From the NCBI GenBank assembly GCA_047967505.1, contig CM106538.1: DNA of 64,000 nt. One strand, written 5' to 3'. The position numbers and the translations under genes were made by a program. The notes below the pieces were generated by a model. The model saw only the letters and a program-made list of their open reading frames with translations. It was not told the DNA's origin and searched no databases. Of the stretch, positions 12,201 to 24,221 are shown piece by piece; the stretch's first letter is position 1, and every line of letters starts with the position of its first letter. The DNA comes from Dipteris shenzhenensis. Taxonomy: Eukaryota; Polypodiophyta; Polypodiopsida; Gleicheniales.

Positions 12201-12935
12201 AGATGCAATATCCACCAAATATGCTCATAACCAAAGATTCTAGGGCACTGCCCTTTTTGCTAGAACCCCTACCTGAAGACAGAGAACGCCCAGACAAGGT
12301 CCCAATGCCTGAGGTGTGAGACACAACGTTCTACAGGAGGGGCAGGCGTGATTACCTCCAAAAAGAGTATCTGTGACTGTTTTGAGATCAAGAGAGCAGG
12401 AAATTGTACAAGGGATAAGAATCCTTAGGGTCATCTCTATTACATGTACTGCGTCTCCTGTAACAAAACTTTCACGTACCATAGGCCATATTCTGCCTCC
12501 ATTGGATAATAATACTGTTGTCATCATCATGACTATCTTATTAAAGCTGCAAACTCATGGATCTAAAACCTTCATCTGCATCTGATCACTAAGCCATCAC
12601 TTTTGCTATTTGTTGTCCATGTGTCATGTAAACAAAACGAAATATACTGGCCCTGAATCATGATCCATGTAAACATTACGACAATTTACAACAAATGTAA
12701 TACCGTGCCCTTGTTGTTCATATTTTTGAACCTTGGATCAAAAGCAATTACTTAACTTCCAACTTTACGAAGGAACAGCATGTACAAAGCATCATAAAAA
12801 CGGAATATTCCATTCTTGTGATTCCACACATGGCTCATCAGACAGTCGACAAGCATTTTTGAACCACTTTGCATAATTAAACAGGGCTCCTGCTATAACA
12901 ATAAATCACCATCATAGTACTAAGAGCAAGAGTGC
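12201..12935. other. Region downstream of the OSC stop codon; likely 3' UTR and spacer
   Basis: It lies just past the minus-strand stop at 12936. AT-rich sequence from 12560 to 12935 would suit a 3' UTR, but no polyadenylation site could be fixed. The sequence at 12300-12500 has a short Cys-containing plus-strand frame with no family resemblance. Confidence 0.4.
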
Positions 12936-13052
12936 TCAGATTTTGTAACTCAAGACTTTCCTCTTGTACTCACCAAGTGCCCAGATAGGAAATATATTTC
13001 GATAAGCTGAGTACGAGATAGTGCAATTTCTGTTGAAAACACCCATAATTTC
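12936..13052 (-). CDS. OSC last exon with stop codon
   Basis: This exon encodes [19 protein letters not shown] then [11 protein letters not shown] and ends KVLSYKI before a TGA at 12936-12938. The [23 protein letters not shown] block is the universal C-terminus of plant OSCs, so the gene's 3' end is complete. The acceptor is ATCTGGCGGCAG. Confidence 0.95.
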   Translation of the reverse strand, partial: EIMGVFNRNCTISYSAYRNIFPIWALGEYKRKVLSYKI

Positions 13053-13195
13053 CTGCCGCCAGATATTCAAAGCAGTTCAAAACTTGAGGTGAAATATGCA
13101 AGTACTTATCCATAATGACATCCTAAGGAGAACTGATTACTATACATGGCCTAGTTCACTATTACACAAAATATTGCAAATCCAACCCAATATAC

Positions 13196-13279
13196 CTCTT
13201 GCGGATAGTCCCCATCATGAAGCTGAGAATTCACCAAAACCAAGGCTGCTCTGTGAAGCGGTACAGGATCTCGCTGGGC
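13196..13279 (-). CDS. OSC exon (fifth of six)
   Basis: This 84-nt, 28-codon exon encodes [19 protein letters not shown] and ends DGDYPQE, a QW-type repeat. The acceptor is GGATGTGCCAG and the donor GTATAT. It is 14.5 kb from the previous exon, yet phase and protein continuity are exact. Confidence 0.94.
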
Positions 13280-14127
13280 CTGGCACATCCAAACCATCAG
13301 GCTATCAGGTCCAAGCTTCACACTTTGAATTGTAAGTACTTCTACCATGATTTGGATCAATTCTATTGATTAAGGCACCGTACAACTAGAATATAGTATA
13401 CCATTGAACACGTATTTCCAACCCCAATTCGCATTTAAGGTCATATTTTAGATAAACGTAATTAAAGCATGCAACACATAGGACACACTTCCTTCCTTAT
13501 TTTGAAAATCCTGAACATAGGGACTAAAAATGGTTTGCTCTTACCTGTTCTATCACTGAAGCATTCAACAAAACCACAGCAATATCACAATTCAAAATTC
13601 CAGAAAAATCTTGCAATACTCCAAAAAGTATGTTACTGGCTTAACTTAAACACAAAAGACGAAATTTGTGCTTCACGTCAGCTAGGATCATTAGTCACTG
13701 TTTGAACAGAATAAGCAAAAACTACAATGTCCCAGTGTCTTTCTTATATCATTTGGCTACATTCAATTGTGTTGAATTCAAATCTAAGATTTGGGCAAAA
13801 TCAAGGGCAAAAAACAAGATTACTGCTCTAATGTCCTCTTAACTGCATGTAAGGAAATTTATACATTTATGTGCCTGTAAATCAAGATGAGCAGTTTTCA
13901 CATATTTCCGAAAACAAGTCATGATGCTCATCTGAGTTCGCTCCTCCAAAGGGAAGAAAAAAACTTGACATCAAGAGCTAGCCCTGTGGAATTAAGCGAA
14001 ATTGAACATAGCTCATTTGCCAAATCCCCCCATGAAGAATCACAAAACAGATCCAATTGAAGTTACTAAATGTGCTAGCTGCCTAGGATTACACCACTAA
14101 AATCTTGCAAGTGACATGAAAAGTCTT
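13280..14127 (-). other. OSC intron 4, 3' remnant
   Basis: This AT-rich unique-looking sequence between the fifth exon and the LINE-alpha 3' end has no coding or repeat signal that I can support. With 26781-27741 it forms the original intron, about 1.8 kb before insertion. Confidence 0.6.
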
Positions 14128-15139
14128 TTTTTTTCTCTCTCTCTCTCTCCTTGAAAAAGACTTCTATTAAGTATGAAAAATACCCGCGTGAGCAAGCTCA
14201 CAGCGAAAATACATCATGTTGTACGTGAGGAAACCCCCCTAAAATAGGGAACAGAAAACTCAAAAAATGAGTTGGAAAGAAACCAAGGTTGAGGCTGAAA
14301 GTGCCACCTCAACCCTGCTGTAGTCTCTAAGAAAAAGGGGGAAGCCCTCAATTCCCTAAGGAATATAACCCTCTTGGCTGAGGCCATCAGTGTGTGAATG
14401 GTGTCAGCCCAAATACTGGCCAAGGTGTGCGAGGGATGGAATTGAGATCCGTCTAAGGCCTCTGTGCATCTGGCCCTCCAAATCTGCTAAGCAGTGATGC
14501 TAGCCAATATCTTCCAAGCAGTATCCCCATCAGCATATACTGGTCTATAGCGGGAGATTGGCACATCCTCCAGAGAGCAAGTTTTGACTAAGTGACGTCA
14601 AATCGAAATGGCCCAAGAAGCATCCTGCCACTCAAAGAAGTTCTAAGGCCTGACAGGGAGAGCCAAGCCACTAATCCCCATGTCATGAAGAAACAAGAAG
14701 GAGCAAAAGTATAGAGGACCCTGGCAATTCCCATCCAAATGGCTCTTCTATGCCTGTAGTCCCATAGACAACAATGAAGACAATGATGAATCGACTCAGC
14801 AGCAGACGAGCAACTAGGACAAGTGGGGTCTGCCCCAAATCTAGACCTCCACATGTTCACTACAATCCCTCCATGAATAGAAAGTCAAAAAAATAGAGTG
14901 ACCTTTCTATTTCTTGGGGATCTCCAAAGCCTCCGCCAAAAGACCCCCTACAAATCAGCAGAAACCTAATAACTCTCCCAATGAGGGGCCTTGGAAGGTC
15001 TCCAACCTCTCTAGCTGATCTGAAATTGCCGAGCGTTACTGACCGTGTAACCAAAAAAAGGAAGGACCTTCTCTTGGTTCCCTGCAACAATCCATTCCCA
15101 CTCTCTGGGGTCCCACTGAAGAAACTTTAAGCGGACTCT
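14128..15139 (-). mobile_element. LINE-alpha copy 4, 3' end (zf-RVT tail)
   Basis: On the minus strand this matches the 3' quarter of the LINE-alpha copies at 34.2-35.2 kb and 57.8-58.8 kb. It holds the KFLQWDPREWEWI block near 15110, the zinc-finger block FGADPTCPSC then HHCLHCCLWDYRHRRAIW near 14840-14760, and a 3' UTR with ACTTAATAGAAG before an A-rich tail mixed with (GA)n at 14130-14165. Stops and frameshifts are frequent. It is cut at 15140 by the LTR of gypsy G1; the matching upstream piece resumes at 25971. Confidence 0.85.
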
Positions 15140-16442
15140 TGAAACCAGCCTTAACAAAGTAAAGGGTGGTAGGATCCACTTAATTACAGCATACACAGTA
15201 AATTGGCAAATAATTATGCACCACGGATTAAATCACAAGGGATAGAGCGCTCCTACTCAGATACAAGGACATCGATTGGCCCCAAACGTTGGCGCCCCTT
15301 GCGGTATTTATTTAACATTCATTTGAAGCCAAGCACCTGATTACAAAGGTCTCTGGGAAGCTGCACCACATGCAAACCAATGCCCGCAGACTCCTCATCC
15401 AACCCACCCCGTAATTCCTTGCTCTACTCCAAATGGTGAAATACTAGACAACCCTGTGTCCTCAGCTAACCAAAGCATGCAACAGAGGCCCCAAAAGCAT
15501 ACGCTGTCTGTGCCACACCTGCAATGCACAACCAAGTGCCCAACTAGACAGACACGGCTGAACAACTGCAAGACAAGCCCTTAACAACCAAACTCTCGTG
15601 CAATCAATCAACATAGCACTTTCAAACAGGTTGCCTCAATCTATAGCCTCTCTGGCCACTGCCGAACAACATAAATCAACCTTTCTTTGCGAGAAAAGAA
15701 ACCCAACAATAACTAGCCAGCAACCAATCAAGGAACGGCAAAAGCAGGCAAAAAGCAAGCCTTCTTCTACCCAGTATCCACAAAAGATAGGTCAACAAGG
15801 CTGGGAAACCCTAGATCTTGCAGAGAAAAGTTGATTCTGCTCTGGCACAGCCCCAAAAGCAGCTTAGAAGAGAACACCCACGCTTGGAAAGTCAGCAAGA
15901 CCTAGAAGCTCCCCAGGATCAAATCGCAAGTTCCCTGCAGAGCCTGGACATCCTGGAAAGCAAATTGCAATCTGCAACAGGCTCCTGGATCAAGTGCGAT
16001 TTCTCTTGGCAGACTCTGGATGCACTGGAACTGGCCTTGGCTGATGGCAATTTCCCCTGGCAGGCTCTAAATGCTCCTGGCAGATGTCGATTTGGCTTTG
16101 GCAGCACTTGGCAGGCTCTAGCAGATCGCAACTGATCATCTGGCTCCTCTGGAACTGATTTTGGCCTTCTACCCCCAATAACAAGGCGCTCTGCTCTTTT
16201 TGGAGTCCTGTGCTAAAATTAGGAAATTTTAATGCACTACTCCTTTTGCCCCCCTGCTGCACACTTTGGCCCGAGCAATTAATTGCCTAGTAACTGGGCG
16301 CACATTGACAATTCCCAAGGGTCCACTAGAAAATTTTAATTCCCCAAGTCCCGCCCCATGGCCGGACCCTCGTGCCTCAGAGTCTCAAGGAAATTGCACG
16401 CAAATTATGGCAGTCACAAATCAAAAGTCTCATAATTTCACA
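15140..16442 (-). repeat. 3' LTR of gypsy G1, about 1.3 kb
   Basis: It begins TGAAACCAGCC and ends TTTCACA (plus-strand view), giving TG...CA ends. A purine-rich tract (minus strand CTTTCAAGAGGGGGG) lies just inside, near 16456-16472. The first 830 bp align with 25078-25970. Confidence 0.8.
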
Positions 16443-16780
16443 TCCTCGTGATAGACCCCCCTCTTGAAAGGAGGCAAACGTCCTTGATTGCCTGAAAAAG
16501 AAATAATAGCAATGGAATAATCAAAAGCAAGCGAAATAACCAAAACTGAAATAGAAAAATAGCGAAATAACCAAATCTGAAAGACAGCCAACAATGCCGC
16601 CAACAGATCAACCAAGTCTGAAATGGGAGCGACCCAACAGACTAACCAAACCTGAAAGGACAGCGTACCAATGCCGCCAACATGTCAACCAACAATGAAT
16701 ATGTATATGTAGAACCATGGTAACAAATACAAAATACATTGCACATAAGATGCATCATAACCAAGTGGCTAGCACACCAA

Positions 16781-17128
16781 TCATAGAGGCCCTAGATCCG
16801 TTTGAACTGTAAAATCAGCTCCCAATAGATAATGTTTCCAAGTGGATAAAGCATGAAGTACAGCCAACATCTCCTTCTCATAAATCTGTAAATGTAACTC
16901 AGCTAGCTGTAAAATGCGACTCTCATAAGCTACAGGATGCCTATCATGTGTGAGGACAGCTCCAATACCATTTTTACCACAAGCATCCGCATGCACATGA
17001 AAAGACTTCCTCAAGTCAGGAAAAATTAGCACCGGATCTGTTGCAAGCTTGCGCTTCAGCTCCTCAAAAGAGTCATTCTCCACTTGTGTCCGCTGAAAAG
17101 GCCTTTCCTTCTTGGAAAGTGCATGCAT
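16781..17128 (-). pseudogene. G1 RNase H domain
   Basis: The frame reads FEELKRKLATDPVLIFPDL, then FHVHADACGKNGIGAVL, HPVAYESRIL and LHALSTWKHYLLG, the usual gypsy RNase H after RT. The catalytic region is present but the frame stops at QTDLGPL, where functional elements continue TDH(K/R)SL and then enter integrase. Confidence 0.8.
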
Positions 17129-17257
17129 AGGAACTGCAATTTCTGCAAAGTGACGGATAACATGACGGTACTAGAAACACAAACCCAAGAAACTACGTAC
17201 CTCATGCAAATTCTTTGGTTGTGGCCAACTCCATATTGCTTCCACTTTAGCTGGTTT

Positions 17258-17800
17258 TTATACGAACCCCATCCTTGGAAACAATATGCTCCAAAAAATG
17301 AATCTCAGCCATGGAAAACTACTCTTTTTGGGGTTTATGAATAGCCTCTGCTTCCTAAGCTCAACGAACACAACCGCGAGATGCTCCCGATGCTCCTTCT
17401 CATCTTTCAAAAACACAATCATGTCATCAAAGAATGAACCTACGAAGGCTTTGTGGTCTCGAAAGATCCTGTCCATCATGCGATTGAAGGTGGCAGGGAC
17501 ATTAGTGAGTCCAAAAGGCATAACCAAAAACTCATACAACCCAAAAGAAGTCATGAACGCCGTCTTATGCACATCTTCTCGACGTATGCAAACCTGATGA
17601 TACCCACTTTTCAAATCAATGTGGCTGAAAACAGCTCCCCCCTTCAACCTATCCAGGATATCATCTATCCTGAGTATAGGGAAGCGATTCTTAATGGTGA
17701 TCTTATTCAAGGCACGGTAATCAATACACATACGCCAAGAACCATCCTTCTTCTAAATCAACAAAACTGGAGAGCAATAAGGCGATGAACTAGGCTGAAT
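17258..17800 (-). pseudogene. G1 reverse transcriptase
   Basis: It has MCIDYRALNKITIKNRFP, then FSHIDLKSGYHQV, then FGLYEFLVMPFGLTNVPATF, then FFDDMIVF (the DD pair kept) and HLAVVFVELRKQRLFINPKK. This is a standard Ty3/gypsy RT palm. A TAG interrupts the N-terminal VLLI/KKDGSW block near 17755, and the C-terminal end passes into another frame near 17260. Confidence 0.85.
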
Positions 17801-17823
17801 CAGCCCCTTCTCCAAATGTTCAT

Positions 17824-18690
17824 TTACCTTGCCCATGATCTCCTCCTACTGCATCGCAATAACTTTGTAAGGTGGTTTGTTGGGTGGACTACTGCCAGGT
17901 ATGATGTCAATCCCATGGTCCTCCGACCTTTCTGGTGGAAGCTCACTAGGCAGCTCATCAGAAAAGCAATCTGAAAATTCAGTTTGAAAACAGCCCTTTG
18001 CTTTTCCAAACAGGAAATAGTATGCTCTTCATTTACAAGGGGTATATCTCTAGCAAAAACCATGTACGCGGAAATATGGCTTTTCATTACAGAATTAATG
18101 GCACAAGCCGTTACAACTGGGACAGACTTTCCTTTTAATTTTGCATCAAATACATGGGTCTTCCCCTTATGTGAAACTGTAATTTTTCTCTTCTTGGCTT
18201 CTATCATCGCATCCCAGCGATGCATCCATGGAATACGCAACAAAACGTCACAACCTGCAAGGGGTATAATATAAAAGTATTCGTTGTCCACGAAAGACTA
18301 AATATGCAAGCACAACTTCCCTATGATAGGTGTGACAGGAGTAGTGAACTCCGGGTTAGCCATACCGGCTTCATAGCTCGGTCCCATCTCCTCCGCTTGA
18401 ATGCCCAATCTCATTGCCATCTTTGGAGAAATAAAATTGGCCTTTGCACTTGGATCAAAGAAAATAAGGGCTGTTTGATCCCGAACCTTACCCCAAGCTC
18501 TGCATAGCTCAGTTTTCTCACCCTGGGGCTGTTCACTGATCACATTAGGCATGAAGCCAGCCATGGTCTTCTGTTTCTTCCCCTTCTGATCACCTTCGCC
18601 TGCATTAGCCTTCTCCTCATTCCACTTTGGGCAATCCCGAGACATCTAACATGGTTCTTTGCATTTAAAACATCTCTTTTCTTCATAGAG
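17824..18690 (-). pseudogene. G1 protease region and gag zinc knuckle
   Basis: Two frames: 18645-18298 has the end of a zinc knuckle (SRDCPKW) and a protease-like site LIFFDPSAKANFIS, where D-S/T-G is expected; 18291-17824 has YIIPLAGCDVLLRIPWMHRW and KGKSVPVVTACAI, an RVP_2-type protease C-terminus. The knuckle reads CFKCKEPC, stop, MSRDC: the His and Gly are lost and a stop lies inside. The protease Asp-Pro-Ser in place of Asp-Ser/Thr-Gly should be inactive. Confidence 0.75.
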
Positions 18691-18710
18691 AGTTTTTTGC
18701 TCCTCTAGAC

Positions 18711-19335
18711 TCAAATATGCAGCTGCCTTTTTATTTTTTGTTGCCTCCCTACAACAAACGCAGCATTCTGACGATTAGCCTTCTTCCCTATTTTGGAAAA
18801 TCGAAACCCAGATCTCTTATCTGTGTCATCCTTCTTAGATTCCTGCTTCTGTCCACCTTTGAACCCAGAAGTCTTCCCTTGCATCAAAGCATATGCCGTG
18901 CTATCATTCTCAATGAGCGAAGACATATTAGAGACTTTAGTCTTCGTGCAGTAGTCTCTCAACTCCTTAGGCAACCGGCAGCAGTATTTCTCAGCCTGCT
19001 TAACAAAAGGAACAATCCGATAGGAGCTAACACGCAACAAGGCCCCCAAAAACTTAATGTTATACTCCTCTAAATTACAGCAATTATTGGAATTCAGCTC
19101 ATGCCAAGCAGTCATGATATCCACCTCAAAAGTCGTGGTAAGCCATGTAGCTGAAAACACTTGTTTGAAACCTACCCACGTGTTTGGTGTGGTCTTTTGC
19201 ATAAGCATAGTGGTCCACCACTGAAGTGCATTCCCCTTTAGAAACTTGCAGTCCAGCATATTTTAGATGACTCTATGAACTTCCCTCCTGTATAGGCTAC
19301 ATCAAAATGCTGCACAAAGGTCAAGGCCTTAAGTT
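18711..19335 (-). pseudogene. G1 gag core (Retrotrans_gag type)
   Basis: The core gag reads FLKGNALQWWTTMLMQK, then TWVGFKQVFSATW, then AWHELNSNNCCNLEEYNIKF and YCCRLPKELRDYC. The LxGxAxxWW pattern marks the Retrotrans_gag family. A stop just before MLDCKFLKG separates it from the N-terminal half at 19238-19885. Confidence 0.8.
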
Positions 19336-19879
19336 TATCCTGCACTCCACTAAATGTCTCAAATTTTACTGCTGCACCAGCCTCTTTAAAGTCTTTCAAC
19401 TTCTCTTGAGGTGCCAAATTATCGTATACAGGTGCCTGGGCAAAAGGGACACCAGCACTCTCTCTATCTCCCACACCACCAGCATTGGGAAAAGCTGTAT
19501 TATTCAGACCAGCACCCATATTTCCCAAACCAAGGTTACATGCTGCTGCATTGGGCATACCTGTTTGCATCCCTGGGGATGCTCCAACATTTGCATACAT
19601 CATATTCTGTCCCATGGACTGTAAACTAGGCTGAAATCCAACTGTTTGACTAGCAGGCATACCTGGAAATTGGGCTTGTGGACTGACCATGGCCTGAAAA
19701 ACTAAACCACCACCAAAATAACCTGGTTGCACCGGGTTTGCCATAATTCCTTGCTGTCCGAAAACCATGGACTGAAAATTATTACCTTGAGTTGGCCCCG
19801 GAGTAGCATTAGACTGCTGCAGACCATAGAGGTTTTGAGAGGGCTGATCCTGAAAGCTGACATGTGGTATCTTGTTAGC
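19336..19879 (-). repeat. 544-bp gag segment, copy 1
   Basis: This Gln/Met/Gly/Pro-rich N-terminal gag region (SFQDQPSQNLYGLQQSN and onward) is repeated at 24222-24765 in the same orientation. I count 13 substitutions and no indels between the copies (about 97.6% identity). At 19880 the sequence switches to a LINE-gamma reverse transcriptase. Confidence 0.92.
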
Positions 19880-20640
19880 ATGCAAGTCAAGAGTTTTGAT
19901 TTCTGAAAATTAATTTTAAGACCAGCTGCCAACCCAAAATCTGAAAGGGTATCCATCAATAGGCGAAGCTCCAAAGGACTGTTCTTTGGCATGAAGAATG
20001 AATCATTTGCATAAGCCTGTGCAATGAAAGGCCATGAACCAGAAATCTGAAGCCCCACTAACTGTCCAGTATCAACCAGATGATCCATATAAAGAAGCAA
20101 AGGATGTGAAGTAATGGCATAGAGCAAAGCACTGAGAGGGCATCCCTGTCGAACTGATCGTTCCAGAGTCCAAGACTCAGACAAATGATTCCCTATAAAG
20201 CATTGAGCAGTGGAATCTGAGTAAAGCCAATATATGACATTAACTAGCTTTGGCCCAAAACCAAGTTTAAACATGATTTGAGAGACATAATCCCATTGTA
20301 CCGTATCAAATGCCTTTGCCACATCCACCTGCATGACCAAAACATCTTGAGCTGTATATTTTGCATATTCCATTGCGATGAGAGTATTAGAGATATTGTC
20401 ATGTATATGCCTTCTTGGAACAAAACCATATTGCCTGGGATGAAGTCCATCATGAAGGATATCCTTTATCCGATGTACCAACACTTTAGCAGTAAGTTTA
20501 TGTATAACCGGCATCAAAGTGATGGGCCTCCAATCATCCATTGTCTCACATAGAGGTTTTTTGGGCACAAGCTTAACCAAACCATGCTTCCAATCTGAGG
20601 GAAGATGTTGATGTTGCCAGGCTACAGTACACACACACAC
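19880..20640 (-). pseudogene. LINE-gamma reverse transcriptase fragment
   Basis: The minus frame holds LPSDWKHGLVKLVPKK, DDWRPITLMPVIHKL, QYGFVPRRHIHDNI, VMQVDVAKAFDTVQW (motif A), SVRQGCPLSALLYA and AQAYANDSFF. Motif C reads YAND where YADD is needed, so catalysis is lost. Its sequence differs from LINE-alpha and LINE-beta, hence a third family. It begins inside a microsatellite and ends abruptly in gypsy gag at 19880. Confidence 0.88.
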
Positions 20641-20672
20641 ACACACAGATATATATATATATATATATATAT
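20629..20672. repeat. (AC)n(AT)n microsatellite
   Basis: About 9 AC units are followed by about 12 AT units at the edge of the LINE-gamma fragment. Confidence 0.98.
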
Positions 20673-20799
20673 CCGTGCATAGACATTCGTGTATCAAATG
20701 AAATCTATCCTGGTGTACACATGAGACAATTATCGTGGTTGGATTATCGTGGTTGTGATGATAGGTGCCGTTGCAGTTCTAGACTGCTGGTGTATGAAT

Positions 20800-20820
20800 G
20801 AGAGAGAGAGAGAGAGAGAG
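20800..20820. repeat. (GA)n microsatellite
   Basis: About 10 GA units lie at the 3' end of a LINE-beta fragment (minus strand (TC)n). Confidence 0.97.
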
Positions 20821-22440
20821 TTTATTAAAGTCTTTGGAAGACCGATGGGTCTATGAGACTATGAGAAACTTGATACAAACAAGCTGAAGGGTGGAGCTGC
20901 TAAATGAGCATCAACACCCATGCTAAATGCTAAATGCTACAGTCATAATAACATCACTGATACCATAATAAACATCAATATCGGGATGATCATCTACATC
21001 AGCACTATCATCATGTCAAATCATATGCCATCAGAGTACGAAGTGAAAACTGATCCAGTATCACGGCTACAGCCACCCCTCCCCTCCCCCGTCAGGACGA
21101 TGGGGGAGTGGTAGCATGAAGTCAGAGATAGAATGCTGTCAGCTGTGTGTGGACGCGGTCTTGTGCTGTTGGCTTTGCGTCTGACAAGGGCTACGGTAAC
21201 CCCTGTCGGTCGCGCTCCAACTCTGAACAAGGAAGGGATGTCCCCAAATGTAATCTATGCATCCATCGTTTGTCGGATTTGTCATGTCGCTAGCTTTGGG
21301 TCACTACCGTACCGAAGGCCTGTGGGTGAGGATTGGTATGGTATGGATGGAAAAACTCAGTGATCATACTTTGAGGAGAGTCTACCAGAGTGCTCCACTC
21401 CTGTCTCTGTGATCTAAGTAGGCGCTCTCGGTGTCTATTTGCCTTGTGAATGAAGGCGGCCAAGCATATCTGGTCTAAAATTGTGAGGAAGCTGGATAAC
21501 AGCCCAGAGCTATCTCTAAACAGACAATAGGAACGGCCTCGAATCTCATAGTACACTGGGCATCTGAAAATGAAATGCTCCTCTGACTCAATTTCCTATA
21601 GGTCACACAAGGTACATATGTGCCTCTCCCTGGGTAAATCCCTCTGCCCTGTCACTCCCAATGCAAAGTCTATGTAAAGAGACCTAGAACTGCCCAATAG
21701 AGATCCTTAGTGAATGGGGTAGGTGAATCCACGTATATCATGGAGGGTTGATAAAGCCCTCCTTTGAAATGTGTAGGCAATGAACTCTGTAGAAGCTCAG
21801 CTTCACTAGGAGCTCACTCGGTTTCAACTAGGTCCGGAATGTGTGTAGCTGTAGAAGATCCTCACGTATGACCTGGCTAACCTCGTGGTACGTGAGTGGA
21901 GAAATGGCGCGTCAATGCTATATTGGAAGGGAGGAAGTCTATCCATGTGGAGCCCTAGTCGCTCGAACCACATGCTTGTGTGTGCATACCAGCATCTCTG
22001 GTCACCTGCAGCCGCTAGGGACATAGAGGAGTACAATGCTAGCCATGGTGGTCTGTGACGTCCAGATTTGCAGTCCGTGTATCCGCTGACCCGATATAGA
22101 TAAGTGATGAGCTGGAATGCTGCATCAAACTGAAATGGAGATGTCCCAAACTCAGCCTGGATGATCTGACGAGGAACCAACGGCTTATTGCGAATTGTCC
22201 GTGAGAGCATGAGAACCTGTAGGCGCTCCACAGGAGCCCATTTTGTATATGAGAGATTTGGCCCCCAACAATACATCCCCGTTGGTCGGACCAAGGAGTC
22301 AAACAGGAGGGCCTTGGTCCGAGGGTCGTGGAAATGTGAGTGGAAGCACATGTGCTGTACGAGATTCCCAGCCACTTGATAAAGAATTCCTTCAAGTGCC
22401 ATTTGTTCCAGAGTGCTACAGATGGGTTCTTGATGCTGCG
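20821..22440 (-). mobile_element. LINE-beta fragment b1: C-terminal ORF2 and 3' UTR
   Basis: The minus frame 22402-21824 reads LLFDSLVRPTGMYCWGPNL, WAPVERLQVLMLSRTI, IIQAEFGTSPFQFDAAFQL and ITYLYRV, the post-RT region of a LINE. Near 21630-21540 a CxxC...E-HFIFRCPVYY zinc-binding tail follows, with a stop inside it. The 3' UTR runs to about 20821. The same peptide blocks occur at 36.4-36.7 kb and, in decayed form, near 42 kb, so this is a repeated family. Confidence 0.8.
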
Positions 22441-22489
22441 ATTTGATCTCTAGCCACCCATCATCACTTTCTGAAGTGTGAATTAGCCA

Positions 22490-23154
22490 AAGAGCCGGGA
22501 TTTGTTTTGAAAGTCGGGTTTGAGGTTTGGTTAAGGTTTCAGACCCTATGGAGAAATGTCACCGTTTAGAAGATAGCATCAATTTGAGGCGTGTCATGGG
22601 GCAAACACTGCCGCGGAACCGAAGGCTTACTCCGAATCATTTGAATTCTCATGGTCACATGTACCATTCTGGGGGAGTGAACTCTCAACGGCTTGGTCTT
22701 GCCAAGATTGACTATCAAGTCTCTCTCCTTGTAAAACACCTCTAGGGCCTCGAGATGTTCTGTAGGCCTACGACTGAGGAGGATATAAGGACTATATCAT
22801 CTGCATAGAGCAATATTTGTATCAATAAATCAAGTAGCAATGATCCCCCACCTCCCAAGCGGTCAATGAATCTCGTGATCTCATCAATGGAGAGCCCAAA
22901 GAGGGTAGGTGAGAACCGTTTCGCTCCAATCGTAGTCTCTGTTTAGTCGACCGACCTCTAGGGTCGCGTACTCTCTCTATCTGACTCATATAGACTCCTC
23001 ACCCCTCAAATCATGACTCGTGGAATCTTCATCTCTTGAAGTCTCCTAATTGTACAAACTCGTTGAATTGTGTCAAAGGCCTTTTGAAAATCTACAAAGC
23101 ACGGGTCTCCTTGGCTTTGAAATCTGTGGTATGCATCTTTGAATTTCAAATTAG
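22490..23154 (-). mobile_element. LINE-beta fragment b2: reverse transcriptase palm
   Basis: The minus strand reads FSPTLFGLSIDEITRFIDRL, then LLYADDIVLIL (YADD intact), then HLEALEVFYKERDLIVNL, then a decayed post-RT stretch. The last part repeats a segment already present in fragment b1 (compare 22090-22210 with 22540-22660), so two separate LINE-beta pieces are joined near 22450. The upstream edge meets LINE-alpha at about 23155. Confidence 0.78.
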
Positions 23155-24221
23155 CCCTCGCTGCTCCTCTCCCCGTGAGCTCTGCTTCCCCCCCCCCCCC
23201 CCTCTCTCACCCTCCCGCTCCCCTTCCTCCTCCCCGCCCTCCCTCTCCTCCACCCCTGCCCCCTCCCTCCTTCTCCCCTGCCCACCCTCTCCCCTTACCC
23301 ACCTTCCCTCTCCCTCTTGCCAGCTCCCTCGCCCGCTCTCCCACCCGCGCCCCGCCCCCTCCTTTCCTCTCCCCCGCCCACCCTCTCCCTCGTAGCCAAC
23401 CCCCTCCCCCCCCCCCTCCCTTCATAACCCGCAGCTCCCCTCGGCCTCCTCTCCCCCGCCCCCCTCCTCCCCCCCCGCTGCTGCCTCCTCTCCTCCTCTT
23501 CCCCTCTCTCCTACCCTCTCTTGTTCTCCTTCCTCCAACGCCCGCGTTCCAGGGCGTCCTGGGCAGTAGTTCACGGATGGAATTTTTTCAGTGTTTGAAT
23601 CGGCCTCTTCACATCAATTGGCGAATGGATCCCCACTCAGCCAATCTTCGTCCAGTTCCACCGGCCGCAAGAACTATCATTTTTTCAGAAGACGAGTTGC
23701 AGCAGCTCAAGAAAGATGTGGAGCTAGAGAGCTTCACATCACCTTTTTGCCCACATCTTTGGCTAGAGACTGGATGCTGGTGGCGCTACTAGGAGATCTC
23801 GCCCCACACCTCAGAGATGTTCGACTTTTGGGACGTGGATTCTTCCAAGTGGTTTTTGACTCGCACGAGTCCACATCCCTTGTTGTCAAAGCTAATCCTT
23901 TGGCGTCGGGGAGGATTTTTCTTTTGCCCCATTGGGCTTCGATCCGGTCGAGGAGGACAGTTAGGTCACATCATTGTTCATTAGATTTCCTGGACTTCCT
24001 CATGTCTACCATCGACTTCTTGCTACTATCGGAGCCACATTCGGAGTGGACACTGAGATCCCTCCCCTTCCTGGCATGCCTTCTTCCTCGGCAAAGGCAG
24101 TCAGAGCGGACGGAGTGCCTCGAGTTAGGGTCATTGTCTCTGACCCTAACATCTCAGATGACCACATCATGCTTCAGCCCCCAAATGGCTCTCTCTTTCG
24201 ACAGAGAGTCGAGATTGCAGG
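23155..24221 (+). mobile_element. LINE-alpha copy 3, 5' end and ORF1 N-terminus
   Basis: It starts with a polypyrimidine stretch (23165-23530, runs of C and CCTCCC) like LINE-alpha copy 1. ORF1 follows in broken frames: RPLHINWRMDPHSANLRPVP, ARTIIFSEDELQQLKKDVEL, then the DUF4283-type block LLGRGFFQVVFDSHEST and FIRFPGLPHVYHRLLATI. The same in-frame TAG as in copies 1 and 2 is present. The copy stops at 24221 in GAGATTGCAGGTA, where it is joined to gypsy gag. Confidence 0.88.

Noticed and set aside
12240-12530. Cys-containing frame near the end of the OSC gene as a zinc-finger gene
   Set aside because: The cysteines do not fit a known finger, no family similarity is seen, and the plus strand there also looks decayed.
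19702-20697. 331-codon frame as a single gene
   Set aside because: It fuses microsatellite, LINE-gamma RT and an off-frame part of gypsy gag across a breakpoint at 19880.
23139-23792. 217-codon Pro-rich frame
   Set aside because: Same polypyrimidine artefact in LINE-alpha copy 3; only the last part is genuine ORF1 sequence.
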